Counted from the first letter of the stretch, positions 1-10,650 are shown. The stretch: DNA of 64,000 bases from Rutstroemia sp. NJR-2017a BVV2 (GCA_002946415.1 NJPS01000048.1:620001-684000), one strand, 5' to 3'. Numbers and translations are program-made. The notes: generated from the sequence alone by a model not told the origin.

Positions 1-1375
1 GTTGACGATGGAAGCCCTGGTAACGTCATACTTGGTGCCATTTGAGTCTACAGATCCTCGGGATACGATATTTGCTGCTCTATCAATGGCCAGCGATACT
101 TCGAAGCCTGATACGGACCCGACGACGCGGCAAAAACTCACACGTCTGTGGAGAAAATATACGGCGAGAATGGTCTCTTATTCGGGGATTTTCTGGCCAT
201 TGACTGGATTTTCTCTAGCACTGGCATATTTTCACTGGAATCGAACTATATACGCTTCGAGTTGGATACTCTGGTTAACATCGCTTTCAATAGCACTCAT
301 GTGTGCCTTCCTGCTCCAAGTGTTCCCTCCTTCAAGCAAGAGCATGAAGAACCCCTTCCTCACCCAAACCCTGGATCCTCGCCTACAACCAGATTACAAA
401 AAACCCGTGCTAGACGTATATGCAGATTTCATAGAAACCACCATCGAGAAGTCTCATAGTATCGACATCATAGTCCGAAGCTGGGCAGCTAGTCCTGGCC
501 GAAGAACCATGCGTGATTATATCTTAAGCGATAAAATTTTCCCCGAAAACGGAGGGTTACCGTCGTGGATATCCGGTATTGCAACACCTCCAGCTGGCGT
601 TCCGAGACAACAAAAATGGCACATCGCGAATGAGAATAGTTTCGTAGATGGTTCACTTCACAAAAAACAATACAATGCATCTCGCGGCTCGGAACCGCGT
701 GTCAAGTTCATCAGGTTCGATGATTGTGATGCGAAAGACACTAGTTCCCTCGACCCTCCGCCTGAATTCACGGGTATCCTGGAAGTGGAGGGTTTCCAAC
801 TCGATATTATAGCTCAGACGTCCTACGCTGTGAATGGCGGTGTCATACCATCCGATGCACTCGAGATGGGCGGATGGAATAAAGACAGACACAAAGAAAA
901 ACATGATGTTCCCGAAGCTTTATGGCGAACCTTGTGCGGAGACAGGGGTCCTGGTGGTATTCAGCCTCCAAATTGGTATCGGCGGGCTTGTAAGGATTTT
1001 CTCGAGGTAGAAGAATATAATTACGACGGAGATATCTTCACAAATCATCTGAAAGAAAATACCGAGATATCTATGGTACGTGAGTTTGTTGATCGTGTGC
1101 AGTCTGTAGTATGCAATAGGAGATTTTTCCTTACGCGAGGGGCAACGCAATATAGGGGTAAGAGACTGTATGGATTAGGACCGAAACAGCTTCGCGAGGG
1201 TGATGTGATCTGTATACTTCTAGGTTGCACGGTTCCAGTCGTGTTAAGGCGCGACGCAGAAAATCAAGGGAACAGTTGGAAGCTAATTGGCGGATGTTTT
1301 GTATACTCCATGATGGACGGAGAAGCTATGGAACGCAAGTGGGAAAAAAGGACTGAGACGTTTAAGTTGAAATAA
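1..1375 (+). CDS. HET-domain-family protein, C-terminal part (5' end outside window)
   Basis: C-terminal portion of a heterokaryon-incompatibility (HET) family protein. The frame is open to the left edge, so the start and the HET domain itself lie upstream. It aligns along its length with the C-terminal half of the complete HET gene at 3208: LVPFESTDPRDT matches LLPFEAKDPRDT, and ALEMGGWN, CGDRGPGG, GDVICILLGCTVPVVLR and YSMMDGEA recur in the same order, ending within a few residues of the same place. The first visible residues correspond to about residue 344 of that paralogue. Two hydrophobic stretches about 55-105 residues into the visible part (around GIFWPLTGFSLALAYF and SWILWLTSLSIALMCAFLL) look like membrane segments. 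HET proteins trigger cell death when incompatible strains fuse; which allele system this one serves cannot be told. Possible alternative: an already decayed copy, but the visible frame is intact. Confidence 0.8.
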   Translation, partial: LTMEALVTSYLVPFESTDPRDTIFAALSMASDTSKPDTDPTTRQKLTRLWRKYTARMVSYSGIFWPLTGFSLALAYFHWNRTIYASSWILWLTSLSIALMCAFLLQVFPPSSKSMKNPFLTQTLDPRLQPDYKKPVLDVYADFIETTIEKSHSIDIIVRSWAASPGRRTMRDYILSDKIFPENGGLPSWISGIATPPAGVPRQQKWHIANENSFVDGSLHKKQYNASRGSEPRVKFIRFDDCDAKDTSSLDPPPEFTGILEVEGFQLDIIAQTSYAVNGGVIPSDALEMGGWNKDRHKEKHDVPEALWRTLCGDRGPGGIQPPNWYRRACKDFLEVEEYNYDGDIFTNHLKENTEISMVREFVDRVQSVVCNRRFFLTRGATQYRGKRLYGLGPKQLREGDVICILLGCTVPVVLRRDAENQGNSWKLIGGCFVYSMMDGEAMERKWEKRTETFKLK

Positions 1376-3207
1376 GAAATGATTGTAGGCAACGGTTGGG
1401 TGCTGTCCGCATAAGTATTGGAATATGCTGAATACCGGCATGTAGGAAATTCTACAGCTCAGAGCCTTACCTTGAGTGAGGCTTTTGAATTCTAAATCTT
1501 CAACTCTTTGACGACTTAGCATTGAGAGGAGTTTTCATCACATCTATATAATAGCCAAACCGGTAATCTCATATGATGGATGGTACAAGTATTACCGCCA
1601 TGAAGGACTGCCTTCCACAGCGCGAGTCCGCGACCGAAAAGACTACGAATAAAAGTGACAAGAGATGGAACTCACTTTGACCGGATTCTACAGTCGGGAA
1701 AGAGCACTATTTAAGTAGACGAGGCTCCGCACCGGACATAGCGAGGATGTGACTATAACGTGGCATACTAGTTCTTGCGGAGAGATTCTAATGTAATGCG
1801 ATCCGCATGTGAAAATGGAAAAGTGAGGGGCAGGAATCCGCAGCAGTACGACGGAATTTGTAGAGCCTCATATTAGCCTCATATTAGCCTCATATTAGCC
1901 CCAATCATTCCAGTAAATAGTTTTACGGCAGTTGTGTGCGCTGCTGTGAGACGGTTGCAATACCCATTGTATTGAGTGATGCTGGTGTTTTTGACGCAGA
2001 ATATGCAATTTCGATGTATCCACAAGAGTCCAATTAGGGAGCATGTGGCGTTGTTGGTCCAGGGGCGGTGTGCCACCATTCTGTTCGCCAGAACGTAGTG
2101 CTATCATTGGTTCATATCACGGGCTCTTCTCGCGTAGTTGAAAACCTCAAGGCTTAGAGAATCAGCTGGTGCCCCCGAAGCCTCGACGCCCCGCGTTGTA
2201 TCCCCAAACCGATGACCATTGCAAATATGTATGGCGTGATGCCTCGTAGTGTGATTTCATTCTAGTGTCATCTTGTACAATAATCAAAAACCACACCGGC
2301 TCCTCTGCAGCTATTGTATTGCACAAGAATTCTACAGTGCATCTTCACTCTTACGCTGTCAGCAGCTATGCGCTCCTATGATGTCTGGATCTGCTGATGA
2401 AATTGCGCACCCTATCATTCAGACTTCGTCGTCGAGGAAGCCCAATAGATACCGTAAGGATTGGATACATTTCTTCCTTGGTTGCCTATCGATTAGGATA
2501 TTCCCAAACCGTGGCCTTGCCCGATATAGACACAGCCTGTCATTGAGTGCGGCTCAACCTTGCAGTTACGCCCCTTCTCGCTTCTTGCGTCTCAGCCAAT
2601 ATCGCCCTGTAGCAGATGGCTAATCGGAAAATTGCTTGCTAAGATCCGAATTCGGCCTTGCCGGAATCTTGCATCAAGCAGAAACAATCATCTGACTACT
2701 TGAACATGTCTCTTGTCTCTCCTTAAATCCATGTAGAGCAACATCAATGCTGTAGATAGATTGGGATGTCTTGCCGCGAGTGAGTACATTTTTCGCAGGG
2801 CAAACGTTGCGAACCACGAAAAAGTAAATGAAGGTGCACGCCACTTCTTGCCGATTGGGAATTGACCAATGAATAACGGTTATTTTGGTGAAACCAGGCC
2901 TAGGGTGCTACCTCCCTCTTCTTCAGCTTCATTCTCATAATTCTGCGTTACATTCTATTCAAAAAAAGGAAGTTGTAATAATAGAAATATCATGTCGAAG
3001 CAATGATCCCCCGGGAGCGATAGTAGTCATGTTCAGATGCAAGACGCGGCTTTGGGGGCCAAAGACACGCACTCCCATAAATTAATTTTACTTACAGCCA
3101 TCTAAAGAGCCTCTTAAAGCCCTGCGGGCCCGTTCAAGAATATTCTTTGTGTCCGTAAACATAAACTTTCATTAATATTTTGCATTTTCAAGCGCAAATC
3201 TTACGAG
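1376..3207. other. Intergenic region between HET paralogues
   Basis: No supportable gene. It holds an 11-bp triple repeat at 1864-1900 and the motif GAAGGACTGCCTTCC at 1602-1616, which also occurs downstream of the second HET gene. Short ORFs here (for example 2273-2623) resemble no family I know. Confidence 0.6.
1864..1900. repeat. 11-bp tandem repeat, three copies
   Basis: The unit AGCCTCATATT is repeated three times without a mismatch and followed by a further AGCC. It lies in the spacer downstream of the truncated HET gene. No function is visible; it could be a length-variable locus. Confidence 0.9.
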
Positions 3208-5532
3208 ATGGACGACAGCACGCCAAATTCCCCAGATTTAAGCAACAATCCCGCTGCCGCAACAGCCAACCCGGTCAGAGATCGGCTTCGTGCTGCAGTG
3301 AAAATCGTAATACCTCCGAAAAAGGGCAATTACGTCTACAGAGACATCAATTATAATAAGGATATTCGTGTCCTGAAGATTATCCCGGACCGTCCAGCCG
3401 CCAAGCTTCGTTGTCTCGTAGCCACCATTGCGCTGGCAGAGACTACAGACTTTTTCAATCATGAAGTAGTGCCTTACTGTGCTCTCTCATATTATTGGGG
3501 AACTGATGAGGCGAAAAACGAAATACTCATCCATGAGCAGCCAGAGTCTGGATCGGACACGAATGGAAATGAAAACATTTTATTGCCCTCAACCTGGCAA
3601 AAAACCTACATTCAGAAGAATCTGATGGCCGCTCTCAAGCAGATTAGATCGCAGAAAGATGTTGTCGTCTTGTGGGTAGATGCGCTATGCATCAACCAGG
3701 AAAGTCCAGTAGAGAGGTCAGCTCAAGTCGCAAGGATGCATGCAATTTATACACACGCCCAGAAAGTTTGTATATGGCTGGGAGACCCGTCAATGCCAGA
3801 TGACTCAGATCGTGCTCAAAGAACTTTCAAGGTTTTGAGAAAGATCTTGGATCTTGATGATTTCCATCGGCTGATAGCTAGTGGTGAAAAGCCAGAAGAT
3901 TGGATGCTCATCATCAGACTCATGAAAAACGAATGGTTCGGTCGACGATGGATTATTCAAGAACTTGCACTTTCGGCCAATCCTTGGATCCGTTATGGAA
4001 GCGAGGAGATGAAATGGAGAAACGCTGCTGATGCGATTGCCCTATTCATGACCAGCTTCCCCCGAATCAAGGATATTCTTATTAAGCACGAGAAAAAAGA
4101 TCCAGACAACGAGATGTGGGAAGGTATCGACGTCCAGGCCCTCGATGCACGGGCGTTAGGGGCAAATACCCTCGTCACTACAACGAACAGACTATTTCGC
4201 AGGGCGAACGACAACGGGCACATAGAACAGCGCTCACTTACACTTGAGATTTTGGTATCCTCATTGTTACTTCCATTTGAGGCCAAAGACCCTAGAGACA
4301 CTGTTTTCGCAGTCCTATCAGTTGCCAAAGACACGTGGAATTCAGATTCAGAATTAGAAATAGGATTAAAATGGGAGAGAACAGCGCGCCAAGCACTATT
4401 ACTGTGGGGTCTCTTGTTGGTCTTCGAGTGGGGATTCTGGTCGTTAATTAAACTTCCGCTATCCCTTCTACGAGGGCCATCGGAGCGACAAGCAATTGTT
4501 TTGGATCCTCGCATACGTCCGGATTACCAAAAAAGTCTCCTGGACGTATATGCAGATTTCATGGAGTATTGTATCGACAAATCACAGAGTCTGGACATTT
4601 TGCTTCGGAACTGGGCACCGATGGCGAAAGAAACACTTCGCCAACGACTCGACAGCGATAGAGCTCCTCCGCAGATCGAGATGCCATCTTGGGTCCCGGA
4701 CATTAAATGGAGCCCTTTCGGACCGCCCGACAAAAAGCAAATCGGTAGAATGTACGGCGACAGCTTTGTCGATGGTTCTGACCGGCAAAAGAAGTACAAC
4801 GCCTCCCTGGGCAGGCCACCTAGAGTGAGATTCGGCAAATTCAAAAAAGAGGCGTACAGCACCAGCCCCAGCGCTTCAACTCAGAGGTCAGTAGAAACCA
4901 GTCAACAAGCACAGCAGCTTCCACCCAAATTTACAGGGACACTAGAAGTAGACGGCTTCGAACTTGACTTGATAGGCCAGATTTCCGATGCAGTCAACAC
5001 AGGCGTTATACCTGCCTCTGCACTTGAGATGGGCGGCTGGAACAGAGATTTGCCGAAAGAAGACCGCGTACTGACCGACGAACTGTGGCGGACCATGTGT
5101 GGTGATCGAGGGCCCGGCGGCGTCCACGCGCCGAACTGGTATCGTGCCGCCTGTCTATTTTGTCTCCAAGAGACACTCAGTCACGAGGGAAACCTCCGCA
5201 CCAATGACATAAAACCTGCGGCCCGGACAGACGTCGTGCTCGATTTCATTGACCGCGTACAGACTGTAGTGTGGCAGCGCAGATTCTTCCGCACCAGTGG
5301 AACGGGGCGGCGAGGACGGAAATCACTATTTGGGTTGGCACCACAAAGTGCGAAAGAAGGAGATGTCATCTGTATTTTGCTTGGGTGCACAGTACCGGTG
5401 GTACTGAGGCAGCAGGGGGGAAACAAAAACAGTTGGAAGCTAGTGGGTGAGTGCTTTGTCTTCTCGATGATGGATGGAGAAGCTATATCAGGGGACTGGC
5501 CGAAGACTCTATGTACTTTTAGACTAAATTAA
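3208..5532 (+). CDS. HET-domain protein (heterokaryon incompatibility)
   Basis: Complete intronless 774-residue protein. The HET domain occupies about residues 90-255. YCALSYYWG (90-98) is the first block, LWVDALCINQ (155-164) with E169 and QVARM the second, IYTHAQKVCIWLG the third, and WFGRRWIIQE (243-252) the fourth. All the usual HET blocks are therefore present. The C-terminal 430 residues match the truncated paralogue upstream. A hydrophobic patch near residues 395-425 (ALLLWGLLLVFEWGFWSLI) may be a membrane segment. HET proteins act in non-self recognition between fungal individuals and cause death of the fusion cell. The ATG at 3208 follows an A/T-rich leader and gives the full domain, so I prefer it. 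The two genes are in the same orientation about 4.2 kb apart, which suggests tandem duplication and divergence. Confidence 0.9.
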   Translation: MDDSTPNSPDLSNNPAAATANPVRDRLRAAVKIVIPPKKGNYVYRDINYNKDIRVLKIIPDRPAAKLRCLVATIALAETTDFFNHEVVPYCALSYYWGTDEAKNEILIHEQPESGSDTNGNENILLPSTWQKTYIQKNLMAALKQIRSQKDVVVLWVDALCINQESPVERSAQVARMHAIYTHAQKVCIWLGDPSMPDDSDRAQRTFKVLRKILDLDDFHRLIASGEKPEDWMLIIRLMKNEWFGRRWIIQELALSANPWIRYGSEEMKWRNAADAIALFMTSFPRIKDILIKHEKKDPDNEMWEGIDVQALDARALGANTLVTTTNRLFRRANDNGHIEQRSLTLEILVSSLLLPFEAKDPRDTVFAVLSVAKDTWNSDSELEIGLKWERTARQALLLWGLLLVFEWGFWSLIKLPLSLLRGPSERQAIVLDPRIRPDYQKSLLDVYADFMEYCIDKSQSLDILLRNWAPMAKETLRQRLDSDRAPPQIEMPSWVPDIKWSPFGPPDKKQIGRMYGDSFVDGSDRQKKYNASLGRPPRVRFGKFKKEAYSTSPSASTQRSVETSQQAQQLPPKFTGTLEVDGFELDLIGQISDAVNTGVIPASALEMGGWNRDLPKEDRVLTDELWRTMCGDRGPGGVHAPNWYRAACLFCLQETLSHEGNLRTNDIKPAARTDVVLDFIDRVQTVVWQRRFFRTSGTGRRGRKSLFGLAPQSAKEGDVICILLGCTVPVVLRQQGGNKNSWKLVGECFVFSMMDGEAISGDWPKTLCTFRLN

Positions 5533-6051
5533 TATGGGACATGAAAAGGTACGATTAGATAGAGGTTATGTTTTCTGGAAACACAGCTTGATGCGATAAT
5601 TTAGCGGATTATAGAAAGTGATAATGACAATACATTTGGATGACACGTCTTCTTGGAATCACTCAGAAGTGCTTTGAAATAACATTGATCACGGACTTGA
5701 AAAGCGGAGCCGCGCTGATCCATATAGACAGATCCCACCTGGAAACTTTCTTCAAACTCTCAATGAAAGCAGCAGGCCTTCACTCCACTGAGTTCTATGA
5801 GAGTGGAATAATCATCACATGTACATAGCTACAGCCCTATTCATAAGGTATAATAAAACGCCACTACCACCAGGAAGGACTGCCTTCCGCAATTTACACT
5901 CTTTACATTGTATATATAGTACAAAAACAACAGTAGCCTAGATCTTGCGATCACAGTGCCTTACTAATTCACACTGAGTAGGATATACAACATTCAAACC
6001 CACCAAGCTGTTCACACCTCTACTTAGAAGATATGTACTCATCCATCTATA
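5533..6051. other. Spacer between convergent HET and PCP1 genes
   Basis: Presumed 3' flanks. The motif GAAGGACTGCCTTCC (5874-5888) can fold as GGAAGG-ACTG-CCTTCC and is shared with 1602-1616. No gene seen. Confidence 0.6.
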
Positions 6052-7773
6052 CTATACATCCACCTGCCTCGCCAACATGGCCTTATTTCTCCTCTCCGTC
6101 ATCGACATCCTCCTCTTCTCCCTAGTCCTCTTCAAAATCTCCGCCGCCAAAATCCCACCTCCAAACCCCCCCAAATGCGACCAGTGATCCATCTTCACCG
6201 GTAACGAGCGCTTCGCCATAACCGCAAGCAGATCCGGCCCCGCAACCATCAACAGCAAAACCCACGACGGGATACCCGGCACACTATCGGGCGGGATGGA
6301 GCCGAAGAAGCGGACCTCTTCTGTCGGGTGCAGCCACAGATATGTAGCGATGATACCGTATATTGCGCCTGAAGCGCCGAGCGAAGAGATGACGAATGAA
6401 CCACGGACAACCCATGCTGTGAGGGACACGAAAGACGCCAGTGCGCCGACGCCAAGATATGTGGCGAGGAAGTCGGCGCGCCCGATTTCGTCGTGCAGAC
6501 GGTGGCCGATGAGGTAGAGGAAGAACATGTTGGGAAGGAAATGACCGAAAAATTGTTGATGGGAGAATATGCATCCGATCATGGACAGAGCTCTGGGGTA
6601 GCCAGGGACGGCGAGGAAGTATTTGTTGAGGTAAAGAAAAGCCGGAGGGTGATGCCATAGCGCGTAGACGGCGAAGTTAAGAAGTATGAGAGAAGCTACA
6701 GTGGTGAATGCCGGCGGTATATCAGGAAACAAACGATCTGCGCGGGCTGGCGGGGTGTAAAAATATGCATAGGTACAGACTCCACCGATAGTTAGTAAGA
6801 CAACCAATCCCGATGGGAAAAGACGCTCAAAAACTGTCATATCCGGAGGAGAATCTGGGAGTACCTTGGCGGCTCGTTCGAGATAATATTTTAGCCGTGG
6901 ATTTTCACCTGGTCGACGAAGTTCGACTCTTGAGCGAGTATTGACAGCTTCTAGCGTGCCGGTCTTATATTCGACTCCTTTTGCTTCATCTTTCTTGGCT
7001 TTTTCCTCAAGAGCGTCTAATCTTTCCTGTTCTGCTTTTCGAATATAGTCAAGACCACTTTCTCCATATACACTATTTGTACCCTTCTCCTGATTGTCAT
7101 TTGTTCTGTAGAGATTGATCTTTGGCCCTGTATATCCTGCAGCATTGGGCGCGTACAAGCCTTTTCTGGGTTTCTTCCCCTCAAGTTCGGCCAACTCCAG
7201 TTCCGCTCTGGTCACTGCATTATAGTCCTCATCGAGAGGAATAGTCTTCCTCAACCATTCTAACCCTTTCGCTTGTGCAACTTTCTCCCAATATGCCAGT
7301 CCACTCGGCTCATCTGGATCCGGTAATGTCCCCGCAACCCTCCTTCCATGTAGAACTCTCAGAATTCTGTCCGCCGATTTGGCATCCAGTATGCCGCCAA
7401 ATATGTCATATGCTTCCTCCTTCGTTACCGGTTCGTCTCGATACTCAAGACCAGTTTGGTCATCATAATCTTCCGGTAAATCGTCGTATCGTCTGATGAG
7501 CTTGTCGTGACTTTTCTTACTTCCATAAAACCTCCTAGAATATTGTAGCCCTAGACCTCGAGTCCAAGGATTATATGAGCTTTCACTTTTCCGAAGTCGC
7601 GTTCCGGATAGCTGCACATCTTGCCGACAACATGCAACCAGAGATATTGAATAAGGACGAAAAGCACCTTGTGCTAACCTCTGAGTGACACTATCGATAG
7701 TCCTGCATGTCTTCGAATTGATATTCGTCCGACACGTTATACGAGCCGCAGGCCAAAGACAATTCATCGTCAA
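6052..7773 (-). CDS. PCP1: Mitochondrial rhomboid intramembrane serine protease (Pcp1/PARL type)
   Basis: Intronless, 573 residues. The C-terminal 240 residues form a rhomboid domain with several hydrophobic segments. GASGAIYG carries the catalytic serine (about S468), and DHWSHLGGFGGG carries the histidine (about H533, directly before LGG). GHFLPNMFFLYLIGHRL is the conserved His/Asn-containing segment. The first 80 residues are rich in R, S and T with almost no acidic residues, as expected of a mitochondrial presequence. A long charged linker (about 85-320) follows, with a K/E-rich stretch. In yeast, Pcp1 sits in the inner mitochondrial membrane and cleaves Mgm1 and Ccp1; that role is inferred here from the family. 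The protein is longer than yeast Pcp1 (about 350 residues) because of the linker. The final codons are G-rich on the coding strand. The gene is divergent to the small coiled-coil gene at 8094. Confidence 0.85.
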   Translation of the reverse strand: MTMNCLWPAARITCRTNINSKTCRTIDSVTQRLAQGAFRPYSISLVACCRQDVQLSGTRLRKSESSYNPWTRGLGLQYSRRFYGSKKSHDKLIRRYDDLPEDYDDQTGLEYRDEPVTKEEAYDIFGGILDAKSADRILRVLHGRRVAGTLPDPDEPSGLAYWEKVAQAKGLEWLRKTIPLDEDYNAVTRAELELAELEGKKPRKGLYAPNAAGYTGPKINLYRTNDNQEKGTNSVYGESGLDYIRKAEQERLDALEEKAKKDEAKGVEYKTGTLEAVNTRSRVELRRPGENPRLKYYLERAAKVLPDSPPDMTVFERLFPSGLVVLLTIGGVCTYAYFYTPPARADRLFPDIPPAFTTVASLILLNFAVYALWHHPPAFLYLNKYFLAVPGYPRALSMIGCIFSHQQFFGHFLPNMFFLYLIGHRLHDEIGRADFLATYLGVGALASFVSLTAWVVRGSFVISSLGASGAIYGIIATYLWLHPTEEVRFFGSIPPDSVPGIPSWVLLLMVAGPDLLAVMAKRSLPVKMDHWSHLGGFGGGILAAEILKRTREKRRMSMTERRNKAMLARQVDV

Positions 7774-8093
7774 GGTCGGTGATATTGTCCCATATCCAGA
7801 CGGCCGTAATGAGTCGACTCTACTCGACCACTAAATGCTATCGATCAAGTCGTGGGATCATCATAAGAAAACCCGGCGGGTCGGAGAAACATTGACCCTG
7901 GAGCACGGTCCAATGCCGCAATAGTTCCGCGTCTGCAGCTGCTGCCTTTACCCCTCTGGAGCCCCTCCATATTCAAATATTTTCCTTTCAGTCGAGTTTC
8001 GCATCGATATAAGCTGTCAATATCGCAAGTTTGATACAAGCTATCATCAAAAAACCTCTATTTTCGAAATACCGACGAAGAATTCCACGCAAC
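7774..8093. other. Divergent promoter region, PCP1 / coiled-coil gene
   Basis: A 320-bp spacer between two divergent starts, so it should hold both promoters. I see no clear TATA or CCAAT arrangement. Confidence 0.5.
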
Positions 8094-8768
8094 ATGTCAT
8101 CCGAAGCCCTCCCAATCTCCCCCACACGGTTCGCCTCCGCGCTCAAAGATCTCCCAATGTCGACGCTCCATCTCAAAGCAGCCGAGATCCGCAACAGCAT
8201 AGCGCATCTAGACTACAGCAACGAGGAAATGAAGCCATTTGCAGAAGGACGAGCGCCAGAATGCGTGAATGGAGAAAAAGATCAGGATTGCGTTGATGCG
8301 ATAAAAGAGAATGAACTTGTGATCGAAAGGATGGTTGAACGATTGAATATGCTGAAGGCGGAGGTCGAAGAGAGGGGTGGAGTTTGGGGAGAGTGGGACA
8401 AGCCGGCTGAAGGTGAAGGGGAGGGCGAGGCGGTGGTTAATGGTGCTGTGAATGGGGAACCGAACGCGAACCCTGACGCAGGCGCAGGCGCAGCGATAAA
8501 TGGCGATGGTGAGACGAGGAGTAATCCTTGGACGGATGGAACTTTCACAACGGGCAGGATTGTTGGTGGTGAGGTGGTGATGGATGGAGCTGCTGGAACT
8601 AATGCGAGCGCGAACGTCACTTCTGTCTCAAATGCGACTGCCAACGGCGAGTCGAGAAGCAATGGGACGACGGGTGGAAGGTTAGACGATGAAGCTTTGA
8701 GGAGAGCAATGGAGGAGAGGATGAGGGAAGCTATGGGCGATGATGACGAAGAGGGTATGCATCTATGA
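8094..8768 (+). CDS. Small conserved-looking fungal coiled-coil protein, function unknown
   Basis: 224 residues from the ATG at 8094 (MSSEALPISPTR). The frame stays open 63 bases further up, but the upstream part looks like leader sequence. Residues 1-100 are the ordered part: helical heptad-like segments (STLHLKAAEIRNSIAHLDYSN, then DCVDAIKENELVIERMVERL and LNMLKAEVEERGGVW) suggest a short coiled coil. Two cysteines flank a charged loop. From residue 105 on the chain is low-complexity, rich in G, A, N and E, and probably disordered. The N-terminal part resembles a small Pezizomycotina family I have seen but cannot name, so no function is proposed. The first codons end mostly in C and the last mostly in G or T. 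Confidence 0.75.
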   Translation: MSSEALPISPTRFASALKDLPMSTLHLKAAEIRNSIAHLDYSNEEMKPFAEGRAPECVNGEKDQDCVDAIKENELVIERMVERLNMLKAEVEERGGVWGEWDKPAEGEGEGEAVVNGAVNGEPNANPDAGAGAAINGDGETRSNPWTDGTFTTGRIVGGEVVMDGAAGTNASANVTSVSNATANGESRSNGTTGGRLDDEALRRAMEERMREAMGDDDEEGMHL

Positions 8769-9366
8769 AGAACAAGGCGCATATCTGGATGAGTGGGAAA
8801 AGTTATATCATTGGACGGCGTTTGGCACTATACCTTTGGGGCGAGAGGGAAAAATGGGGATCTGGAATGAACGAATACGGAATTATGAGAAATGAATCAG
8901 CGATGAAAACGCTGGCAGCTGAAGTCAGACAATCTAATCTCAGTTACTAGAGCCAAATCATAAGCATAAAGCATATCACATATCACAAAGATGGCAGAAG
9001 TCACAAGTAAACAGAATCTTCATTCTTCTGGACTACAATCATAAAGTCCTAAGTCAAACATGCGAATGCATCAAAAGGAGCCATGCCACCCTTTTTCCAA
9101 TGCATCTACAAGACCCCAAACCCATCAGACTAGAATGCGCAACCTGCGTGAAGAATAACCGCTAGGCGTAAAGCGTGGCCTTTATCCAAAAAGCGCCTTA
9201 TGCCCCCAAAAAATGGTCGCTCTGAACTCCTCCCAAGAATTTTTTCAAACTCCTTTGATACCGCCAAACTATGCTAAAAACACAATGATTCGAAGAGAAA
9301 GGTCGTGAAAAGTTGTAGTTATTGATGTTTAGCCTTTTGTGTGAGTAGGCTGTGATGTACGGCTGG
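8769..9366. other. Convergent 3' spacer
   Basis: Presumed 3' flanks of the two convergent genes. No ORF with recognisable content. Confidence 0.6.
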
Positions 9367-10650
9367 CTATGCTAGCACAGCATTTTCTTCGGGCTGTACC
9401 GACGGGACTTTGTAGTTACTGAACTTTGATTCAGCATCCGTAGTCGAAGGTGTGGTGTTGGGTAGAGGATCAGATGCAGCAGCTCGTGCATTCAAGGCCG
9501 AGTTACCCGTCGTCGGTCGAGATAGTTCCCGTAATGGTAAATCATTACTTTGTGATTTCGTCACTTGATGCACTAACCTTGAGGAGCTGATGATTGTTGA
9601 GAGCACGGGTCTAGTAAATGTTTCCTTCATTTCTGTGTCCGTGTCTCGAATAGGTATATGTTCAGCCTTTCCACGTTGCTTTCCACTAGATGCTTTCGGT
9701 ATCGCGATAGGTGGCGGTTTCCGTATAGGGGTGCTGGCTCCCGATGCGGTTGAAGATCCAGCAGATGAGCTTCTGTCTCTTGCGCGGCGTTGAGCAGCGG
9801 GACGATTTGAATATGAGTGGATTTCAAGTTGCGACGGAGTTTCTCCTCTCTGCACTTTCTGTTCCATCAACTTTTCCGTAACTATTCTGCTCAAAGGCTG
9901 GCCTTCTGGAGCTGGAGCCCCTTTACGACTGCTTCCATTGCTACCAGCCCTTGTCCTGCTGTTGACTCTTACTTTGCCTTCCATAACCTTTGCGGACGGC
10001 GGTGGTTGGAGCATCCACGCTGTTTCCTCTCTACTTCTTGGTGCTGTACTAACAATCGGTGGATGTAGATCGTTGACTGGTGGATTCCTCGCAATATAAT
10101 ATGACTCCGGATTTCCATCGGACCCATGCCGGCTCCCCGGTCTCCCATCCCCTCCAAACATTCGTCCAGCAGATTCCGAAGCTCGACTAATGGCATCCAT
10201 AATCCTCTGTCCAGGCCAATGTGTATCACGGCCCCATAAATCTTCGTCTTCACGTTGATATCTCTTGAGATTCCACCCTTCACCAGATATTCGTGATCCT
10301 TCAACAGCCGTAGGACTACTTCCGGTATCCGTGCTCACCTCACCAGTACTCGCATAACTGCTCCCTTGCCCCGCCGTATTGAGTCCGCGTTGATGTGCAT
10401 TCTTTTTATCCTTATCCCCTTTCTTCTTCGGCGGCCCCGGTCCCATCATAATCTCTTCGGTCCAAAACGGATTTGTTGAAAACGGAGAAGGATGTCTGTA
10501 CAATCCGGGCTGTTCCGTTTCTAATTCATGTTTCTCGGCTCGTTCCTTTTTCGCCTGTGCTTTTGCTTTCCTTCTATGACTGATCTTCGAGCAAGTACTG
10601 CAGGAAAGGACATAAAATGCAACCGACTGAAGGGCCACCTCGATAGACAT
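9367..10650 (-). CDS. Conserved filamentous-fungal protein, function unknown
   Basis: Intronless, 427 residues. The N-terminus is hydrophobic with two close cysteines (VAFYVLSCSTCSKI) and is followed by a strongly basic segment (HRRKAKAQAKKERAEK). Then come the segment ETEQPGLYRHPSPFSTNPFW and the glycine/proline-rich MMGPGPPKKK. A second well-kept block is TAWMLQPPPSAKVMEGKVRV (about residues 210-230). The rest is Ser/Gly/Pro-rich and probably disordered. I recall similar proteins in many Pezizomycotina with the QPG-YRHPSP and WMLQPPPSA-VM blocks, but no characterised member. The N-terminal hydrophobic stretch with the C-x-x-C pair could be a membrane or lipid anchor; that is inference. Confidence 0.8.
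   Translation of the reverse strand: MSIEVALQSVAFYVLSCSTCSKISHRRKAKAQAKKERAEKHELETEQPGLYRHPSPFSTNPFWTEEIMMGPGPPKKKGDKDKKNAHQRGLNTAGQGSSYASTGEVSTDTGSSPTAVEGSRISGEGWNLKRYQREDEDLWGRDTHWPGQRIMDAISRASESAGRMFGGDGRPGSRHGSDGNPESYYIARNPPVNDLHPPIVSTAPRSREETAWMLQPPPSAKVMEGKVRVNSRTRAGSNGSSRKGAPAPEGQPLSRIVTEKLMEQKVQRGETPSQLEIHSYSNRPAAQRRARDRSSSAGSSTASGASTPIRKPPPIAIPKASSGKQRGKAEHIPIRDTDTEMKETFTRPVLSTIISSSRLVHQVTKSQSNDLPLRELSRPTTGNSALNARAAASDPLPNTTPSTTDAESKFSNYKVPSVQPEENAVLA

Noticed and set aside
2273..2623. 116-codon ORF between the HET genes
   Set aside because: No recognisable motif; composition like the surrounding spacer.
8282..8782. 166-codon antisense ORF over the gene at 8094
   Set aside because: Mirror of the G-rich low-complexity tail; Ser/Pro/Ala only, no family.
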